In this document: piece after piece, positions 15,472-19,573 of the stretch
Position numbering within the stretch: position 1 is the first letter of the stretch
Layout: each line of letters starts with the position of its first letter
NCBI GenBank assembly: GCA_028293725.1
Contig: JAQGOE010000305.1
Span: 1-19,573, forward strand
Direction: 5' to 3'
DNA from: Gammaproteobacteria bacterium
GTDB lineage: Bacteria; Pseudomonadota; Gammaproteobacteria; Steroidobacterales; Steroidobacteraceae
Length of the DNA: 19,573 nt
The notes under the pieces: generated by a model
The model's input: the letters and a program-made list of their open reading frames with translations, nothing else
Told to the model about the DNA's origin: nothing
Databases searched by the model: none
Made by a program: the position numbers and the translations under genes

Positions 15472-15936
15472 TTATGCGATGTCGAGCCGCTTTTCCATGA
15501 ATACGCTCAGGGGGTCCGCAGCGTAAGCACCAAACGGCTCTCGCTCGACATAGCCGAGTCGCCTGTAGAGGCCGAGAGCCTCGGGCTGGCTGATCCCGGT
15601 TTCCAGGCGCGCCAGCGCGATTCCATGGGTCTTCAGGTGGCTCTCGAGCTTTTCCATGATGGCCTTCGAGTAGCCTTTCCCCCGGTGGCTCTCCAGGACA
15701 AAAACGCGCTTCAGCTCACCGTACTGGCCGTCGTTCGACAAGATCTTGACCGCTCCGCATCCGACCAGTTGGTCTTGCAGAAAGCAGCCCAGGAACAGGA
15801 CGTTGGCAGCCTTTAGTGCGCTGGCACTCTCGAAGTGATTGCTCTCCGCCGGATAAAGCGCCGTCATATATGCGTCAGCCAGTGCGATCAAGGCTCGTGC
15901 GCCGGCTGACTCAGGGTCGGTTGGTTCGATTCTCAT
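15472..15936 (-). CDS. GNAT-family N-acetyltransferase
   Basis: A 154-residue single-domain acetyltransferase. The acetyl-CoA pyrophosphate loop is RGKGYS (85-90), preceded by the ELKRVFVLESH strand typical of motif A. Motif B is visible in EALGLYRRLGYVEREPFG (119-136). Early residues AESNHFESASALKA resemble the small-molecule GNATs of the YsnE type, which often acetylate amines or amino-acid-like compounds. Soluble and cytoplasmic. It lies 15 bp downstream of the medium-chain dehydrogenase and 7 bp upstream of trmO on the same strand, so it is probably co-transcribed. The substrate cannot be inferred. Confidence 0.88.
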   Translation of the reverse strand: MRIEPTDPESAGARALIALADAYMTALYPAESNHFESASALKAANVLFLGCFLQDQLVGCGAVKILSNDGQYGELKRVFVLESHRGKGYSKAIMEKLESHLKTHGIALARLETGISQPEALGLYRRLGYVEREPFGAYAADPLSVFMEKRLDIA

Positions 15937-15951
15937 GCCGTCAACTCGTGA

Positions 15952-17133
15952 CTACAGTCGGATAACAATCTTCCCGGAGAATTTGTCCGATTCCATCAAG
16001 TTGTACGCCGCCTGGGCATCCTTGAATTCGAAGACCTGGTCGATGACGGGCTTGAAGTGAGTTTTGGCAATGAAGGCGTTCATCGCCTCGAAGTTCTCGC
16101 GGGAGCCTACGTAGATGCCGCTGACGGTGACGTTACGCACCATCAGGGAGAGGGCCGGTATGTCACCGCCGAACCCTCCCAGGCCGCCGATCAGTGCGAT
16201 GTGGCCGCCGGGAGCCACGCTAGCGAGCGCGTGGGAGAGAGTGTCCTTGCCACCGACCTCGAGGATTTCCTGGACGCCGAGATTTCCGGTGAGCGCCAGC
16301 ACAGGCTTTTCCCAATCCGTGGTGGTCTTGTAGTTGATGGTGCCGAAGGCGCCGAGCTCCTTGGCCCGTGCGAGCTTGGTGTCGCTCGAGCTGGTGATGA
16401 TGGGTTTCGCTCCCATCAGTGTTGCGAACTGCAGGCCGAACATCGACACGCCGCCCGTCCCCTCGAGCAGCACATAGTCTCCGGGCTGCATCCGTCCACG
16501 GGTCACCAGGCCGTTCCAGGCGGTTACCGCCGCGCAGGGGAGCGTAGCGCCTTCCTCGAATGACAGGTTCTTAGGCAGCGCTACCACGCCTTCTTCGCTC
16601 AAGGTCGCATACTGCGTGAGCATTCCATCGATATCGCCACCGAGCGCGAAGGTAGCGACGTCCGCCGGTTGGGGTCCGCGCAACCAGCGTTGAAAGAAGA
16701 TGGCCACGACCCGATCGCCAACATGGAAGCGGGTGACGCCGGGGCCGGTCGCGGCTATTTCGCCCGCGCCATCGGAGAGCGGCACCAGGCTGTCGCGTGG
16801 GGCAATCGGATACTTACCCTTCATGAGCAACACGTCACGACGATTCAGAGATACGGCGCGAACGCGAATCAGAACCTCGTGGGCGCCCGGAGCACGGACG
16901 GCCGCGTCCTTCAGCTCCAACTTAAATCCCTGCTGTCCCGTTCGAGTCAGGCGATACTGCTGCTGCTGTGTTGGAATATTCTGCGCTGCCGGAGCGGCTG
17001 ACGTGACGGCCCCTGTGAGGTAAGCCAGCACCATGAAGCAAATCGACGCAACGCGGCGCGGGATCGCGACCACCAGGCGATTGCGGTGGGGCGCTGCCAG
17101 CGAGCGGGGAACGGGCAAGGGGTACGTTTTCAT
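15952..17133 (-). CDS. Medium-chain dehydrogenase/reductase with N-terminal signal-like segment
   Basis: A 393-residue zinc-free alcohol dehydrogenase/quinone-oxidoreductase-like enzyme. The GroES-like catalytic part spans about 60-190 (LSDGAGE at 119-125, HVGDRV at 137-142). The nucleotide-binding part has LLEGTGGVS (222-230) and ends with GKIVIRL. The structural-zinc four-cysteine lobe is absent. Family members normally start near residue 58 here. Instead there are about 55 extra residues: a basic stretch (PRRVAS), a hydrophobic segment (ICFMVLAYLTGAV, 31-43) and an AAP-AA cleavage-like end. This looks like a Sec signal or membrane anchor, unusual for an NAD(P)-dependent enzyme. An internal methionine at residue 34 would not restore a cytoplasmic form. 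It is first of the minus-strand series and divergent from another dehydrogenase. Confidence 0.87.
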   Translation of the reverse strand: MKTYPLPVPRSLAAPHRNRLVVAIPRRVASICFMVLAYLTGAVTSAAPAAQNIPTQQQQYRLTRTGQQGFKLELKDAAVRAPGAHEVLIRVRAVSLNRRDVLLMKGKYPIAPRDSLVPLSDGAGEIAATGPGVTRFHVGDRVVAIFFQRWLRGPQPADVATFALGGDIDGMLTQYATLSEEGVVALPKNLSFEEGATLPCAAVTAWNGLVTRGRMQPGDYVLLEGTGGVSMFGLQFATLMGAKPIITSSSDTKLARAKELGAFGTINYKTTTDWEKPVLALTGNLGVQEILEVGGKDTLSHALASVAPGGHIALIGGLGGFGGDIPALSLMVRNVTVSGIYVGSRENFEAMNAFIAKTHFKPVIDQVFEFKDAQAAYNLMESDKFSGKIVIRL

Positions 17134-17182
17134 AGCGGTAGGCTAACATGTATCCCCTGATTCGATAACGGAGTGTCCAGCC

Positions 17183-18169
17183 ATGAGCAAAGTCGTCCGG
17201 GTGTATCAACACGGGGGGCCGGAAGAGCTGCGGATCGAAGACGTGGACGTCGGCGAGCCCGGACCGGGCGAGGTTCGCCTGGCTGTCGAAGCCATCGGCC
17301 TGAATCGCTCCGAGGCGCTGTTTCGCGCGGGCGCGTACCCGGTGCAGCCGAAGTTTCCGACGCTGATCGGATATGAAGGAGTGGGCGTCATAGAGGCGGT
17401 CGGCGCAGGGGTGCAGGGATTTGCGCCGGGCGAGCGCGTCTGCGTCTTGCCGAACTTTCGCCTGGGCGAGTATGGCATTTACGGCGAGCGGGCCATCGTC
17501 CCGGCGCGTAGTCTGCTCACGCCGCCTGCCGGTCTCAGTAGCACCGAGGCGGCTTCCATATGGATGCAATATTTTACGGCGCTCGCGATCATCGACGTTG
17601 CCCATGCGGGAGTGGGTGATTACGTCATCATCCGTGCCGCCTCCAGTAGCGTCGGTGTCGCGGCGATCCAACTGGCAAACTGGGCTGGGGCGGTTTCGAT
17701 CGCCACCACGCGCAACGGCGCTAAGGCGGCGGCACTCGAGCAGCAGGGTGCGAAACACGTAATCGCCACGGAAGAGATGGATCTGGTGGCGGAAGTTCAG
17801 CGCATTACGGGCGGGAAAGGCGCGCGTGTCATTTTCGATCCGGTGGGGGGTCCCGATGTGGAAAAGCTCGCCCAGGCCGCGGCTGAGGAAGGAATCATTT
17901 TCATTTACGGCGGGCTGAGTGGTCAGCCTACGCTTTTTCCGCATTGGCCCGCGGCGCTCAAGAGTTTGAGCATCAGAGGTTGGGTGTCTTCCTCCATCTG
18001 GAATCACCCGGAGCGTTTCGCGCGCAACCGCCAACTGATCCTACAGGGATTGGCGTCCGGTCATCTGAAGCCCGTCATTGCGCGGACGTTTCCGCTGGCG
18101 CAGATCGCGGAGGCGCATCGTTACATGGAGTTGAACCAACATATTGGTAAGATCGTAGTGACCGTGTGA
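17183..18169 (+). CDS. Zinc-independent quinone-oxidoreductase-like dehydrogenase
   Basis: A 328-residue medium-chain dehydrogenase of normal length. The GroES-like domain carries VRLAVEAIGLNRSE (31-44) and LIGYEGVGVIEAVG (61-74). The nucleotide-binding domain starts with YVIIRAASSSVGVAAIQ (147-163), where AASSSVG replaces the GxGxxG of classical enzymes, as in NADPH-dependent quinone oxidoreductases and enoyl reductases. No zinc cysteines, no signal peptide, cytoplasmic. A GGAG about 10 bases before the ATG is the ribosome-binding site. The start lies 49 bp from the divergent signal-bearing dehydrogenase. The two proteins are the same superfamily but clearly different subgroups, so this is not a recent duplication. 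The likely reaction is NADPH-dependent reduction of a quinone or enone; the true substrate is unknown. Confidence 0.9.
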   Translation: MSKVVRVYQHGGPEELRIEDVDVGEPGPGEVRLAVEAIGLNRSEALFRAGAYPVQPKFPTLIGYEGVGVIEAVGAGVQGFAPGERVCVLPNFRLGEYGIYGERAIVPARSLLTPPAGLSSTEAASIWMQYFTALAIIDVAHAGVGDYVIIRAASSSVGVAAIQLANWAGAVSIATTRNGAKAAALEQQGAKHVIATEEMDLVAEVQRITGGKGARVIFDPVGGPDVEKLAQAAAEEGIIFIYGGLSGQPTLFPHWPAALKSLSIRGWVSSSIWNHPERFARNRQLILQGLASGHLKPVIARTFPLAQIAEAHRYMELNQHIGKIVVTV

Positions 18170-18184
18170 GTGCGAAGTTCAGCG

Positions 18185-18198
18185 ACGGCCGGGGCCGT
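18185..18198. terminator. Short hairpin between convergent genes
   Basis: ACGGCC (18185-18190) and GGCCGT (18193-18198) form a short GC-rich stem in the 40-bp gap between the convergent dehydrogenase and diheme cytochrome genes. A bidirectional terminator is plausible, although neither side has a U-tract. Confidence 0.35.
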
Positions 18199-18209
18199 GA
18201 CGGGTGCTC

Positions 18210-19169
18210 TCACGGATCCAGGGACGCCGCGTAGGCTGCCAGATCGATCATGTCTTTCTGTGTGAGTCGGGCTACGACGGCACGCATCGGCTGCGCGACC
18301 TCTCCCCCGCGGGCGCCGGATTGAAAACCGTATAACTGGCGAAACAGGTAGCTCGCGAAGCGGCCTGCCAGAGGCGGCCCCGGCAGTTTTGCGCCGCCCC
18401 TGAGATCCGCGCCATGGCAGAGCACGCAGGGTTGAGTGCGGTCGTGGGCCCCGGTGCGAGCCAACAGGCGGCCGCGCTCGATGCTTCCCTTCGGAACGTA
18501 CGCGACATAGGTGGTGTGAGGATCTCTGCGCTCGAAGCGCTCGATGTCTATTGGCATCTCGACGATGGCCGAGCCCAATGACACTCGACCTTTACGCGCG
18601 GGCGCGAAAATGAAGCAGGCAACGGTGTGCTCAGGCACCCGGTCGCTCTCGACTACGTGGACAAATGACCGCACCTGTTGGTGCGAGAAGTAGTCAGCCG
18701 CGGCGGCTAGCTCCTCCTCGGTGAGTCCCGCAGTCGAGTTGACCATCAAAGTGGCGGGGAGCCAATCCGGTTGGGCCGCTCGACGCTCCAGTGCGTGAAA
18801 CGCCTTTACCTGCGCGATGATGTAGGAGGGCGGCAAACCCGCGAGCTTGGCGTTTTCAGGCCGGCCATTGCCGTCTGGCAAGTGGCAAAACCCGCACGCG
18901 AGTTTGTTCGGGAGGTGATTTCCCGCGACCACGGGAGGCAAAGCCCCGTGCTCCCGCGGAAACCAATCCGGAGCGCTGGACCGGTCACGAAGCTCCGCTC
19001 TCGTGAAGTGAATTCCGGACCCGGCCACGCTCAGGGATTGGGCGGCTTCCAGGTTGCCGGAGGGAGCGGCGGCGGGGCACGACGGATAGGCCCAGCCCGG
19101 GAATTCAGCAGCGAGCGCCGTCGATGTCAGGAATGTCGCGTTGAGGACAACAGCCCAAAACAAACGCAC
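18210..19169 (-). CDS. Periplasmic diheme cytochrome c
   Basis: A 319-residue protein with a Sec signal (hydrophobic 4-18, ending ALA near residue 20) and two heme-attachment sites, CGFCH at 92-96 and CVLCH at 248-252. Likely methionine ligands are Met142 (LMVNSTAGLTEEEL) and Met295 (QPMRAVVARLTQKDM), each in the usual position before a helix that closes a class I domain. So it is two fused cytochrome c domains, about 155 residues apart, with a connecting beta-rich segment. It starts with GTG, whose G is the last base of the upstream gene's TAG stop, indicating translational coupling with the NTF2-like gene. It probably passes electrons from a periplasmic dehydrogenase, not seen in the window, to the respiratory chain. 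Confidence 0.9.
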   Translation of the reverse strand: MRLFWAVVLNATFLTSTALAAEFPGWAYPSCPAAAPSGNLEAAQSLSVAGSGIHFTRAELRDRSSAPDWFPREHGALPPVVAGNHLPNKLACGFCHLPDGNGRPENAKLAGLPPSYIIAQVKAFHALERRAAQPDWLPATLMVNSTAGLTEEELAAAADYFSHQQVRSFVHVVESDRVPEHTVACFIFAPARKGRVSLGSAIVEMPIDIERFERRDPHTTYVAYVPKGSIERGRLLARTGAHDRTQPCVLCHGADLRGGAKLPGPPLAGRFASYLFRQLYGFQSGARGGEVAQPMRAVVARLTQKDMIDLAAYAASLDP

Positions 19170-19573
19170 TATCGACCTAACACCCAGAAGTTGGGTCCGC
19201 GCTCCCTTTCGAGCTTGCCGAGCTGCTCGCGGTGAATCTCGCGTACCCGCGCGGGCGTAATGGCTTCCGAGCGGTCGACCTCTTCTATTTTCAGGCTGGT
19301 CTTGTCCTCGTAGAGGTGCTCGCCGGCGAGACGGGCTCGATTATCGTACGGCCAGATGAACGCCTGGCGGCTGTGGACGTGATAGAGCCTGTCCGCGTGC
19401 TCGACTTCATAGCCTATGTGCCTGAGGTCGGCGCCCATGGCGAGCTGATGGAAGGTGATTTCGTCGCAGACTCCCCAGTCGCCGACGGCGAGGCGGTCAT
19501 CGGAGTGCCATAGCACCGCTTCGCCGACGCTGTTGTAAAACGCGAGTACGCCCTGTTTTCCTTCGATGACGGC
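19169..19573 (-). CDS. NTF2/SnoaL-like protein, C-terminal part (runs off window)
   Basis: The last 134 residues of a gene whose start lies beyond the right edge; the frame is open to position 19573 (visible start AVIEGKQGVLAFYNSV). A helix followed by long curved strands (VLWHSDDRLAVGDWGV, then YEVEHADRLYHVHSRQAFIWPYDN) suggests the NTF2/SnoaL cone fold. That fold is used by hydratases, isomerases, cyclases and ring-hydroxylating dioxygenase small subunits. The tail is a charged helix (ARVREIHREQLGKLERERG). An apparent GTG start at 19516 is internal and not used here. Its stop overlaps the cytochrome start by one base (TAGTG). Family assignment is tentative because only part is visible; the catalytic residues cannot be judged. 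Confidence 0.6.
   Translation of the reverse strand, partial: AVIEGKQGVLAFYNSVGEAVLWHSDDRLAVGDWGVCDEITFHQLAMGADLRHIGYEVEHADRLYHVHSRQAFIWPYDNRARLAGEHLYEDKTSLKIEEVDRSEAITPARVREIHREQLGKLERERGPNFWVLGR

Noticed and set aside
16922..18034. 370-residue minus-strand open frame
   Set aside because: It covers both divergent dehydrogenase genes in other frames and has a shadow-like arginine-rich composition.
15952..18169. Recent duplication of divergent dehydrogenase genes
   Set aside because: The two proteins differ in nucleotide-binding motifs (GTGGVS versus AASSSVG) and in overall sequence, so they are distant superfamily members that happen to be adjacent.
1..19573. Phage-defence, CRISPR, transposon or biosynthetic cluster
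   Set aside because: No nuclease, helicase, integrase, transposase, spacer array, carrier-protein or synthetase motif is seen; repeats are short and local.

Overview
The window is GC-rich DNA from a Gram-negative bacterium. A TonB-dependent outer-membrane receptor, outer-membrane-type lipoproteins, Tat and Sec signals and several c-type cytochromes point to a proteobacterium. The mix of receptor, TPR-sulfotransferase, medium-chain dehydrogenases and flavoprotein/cytochrome pairs suggests an aerobic gammaproteobacterium or sphingomonad-like catabolic generalist (an impression from gene content; no search was possible). I see no phage, IS, CRISPR, rRNA or tRNA, and no recognisable transcription-factor gene.

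Left part (1-7866): a small conserved-type hypothetical gene on the minus strand is divergent from a two-gene plus-strand operon, a FAD_oxidored-type flavoprotein overlapped by an MFS transporter. Converging on it is a minus-strand pair: a 900-residue TonB-dependent receptor followed, across a perfect 11-bp-stem hairpin, by a cytoplasmic TPR-sulfotransferase. A 444-bp gene-free stretch (7867-8310) upstream of the receptor holds an inverted repeat, three 14-bp direct repeats and the 3' hairpin of the next operon.

Middle part (8311-13151): two lipoprotein genes overlap by 4 bp, and a class I SAM methyltransferase lies upstream of them, all on the minus strand. Divergent from these, on the plus strand, are a Tat-exported flavin amine oxidase and a 4-bp-overlapping monoheme cytochrome c, which together look like a periplasmic amine dehydrogenase with its own electron acceptor. 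Next comes a small four-helix membrane protein whose sigma70-like promoter is covered by a perfect 15-bp palindrome.

Right part (13162-19573): a compact minus-strand group runs medium-chain dehydrogenase (with an unexpected signal-like N-terminus), GNAT acetyltransferase, TrmO, secreted M20 peptidase. A second, ordinary quinone-oxidoreductase-like dehydrogenase is divergent from it. At the right edge a diheme cytochrome c is coupled by a 1-base TAGTG overlap to an upstream NTF2/SnoaL-like gene that runs off the window.

The dominant theme is small-molecule oxidation with electrons passed to periplasmic cytochromes, together with substrate uptake (TonB receptor, MFS). TrmO is the only housekeeping gene. 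The best candidates for new biology are the amine oxidase/cytochrome pair, the signal-bearing dehydrogenase, the cysteine-paired receptor with its sulfotransferase partner, and the palindrome-controlled membrane protein.
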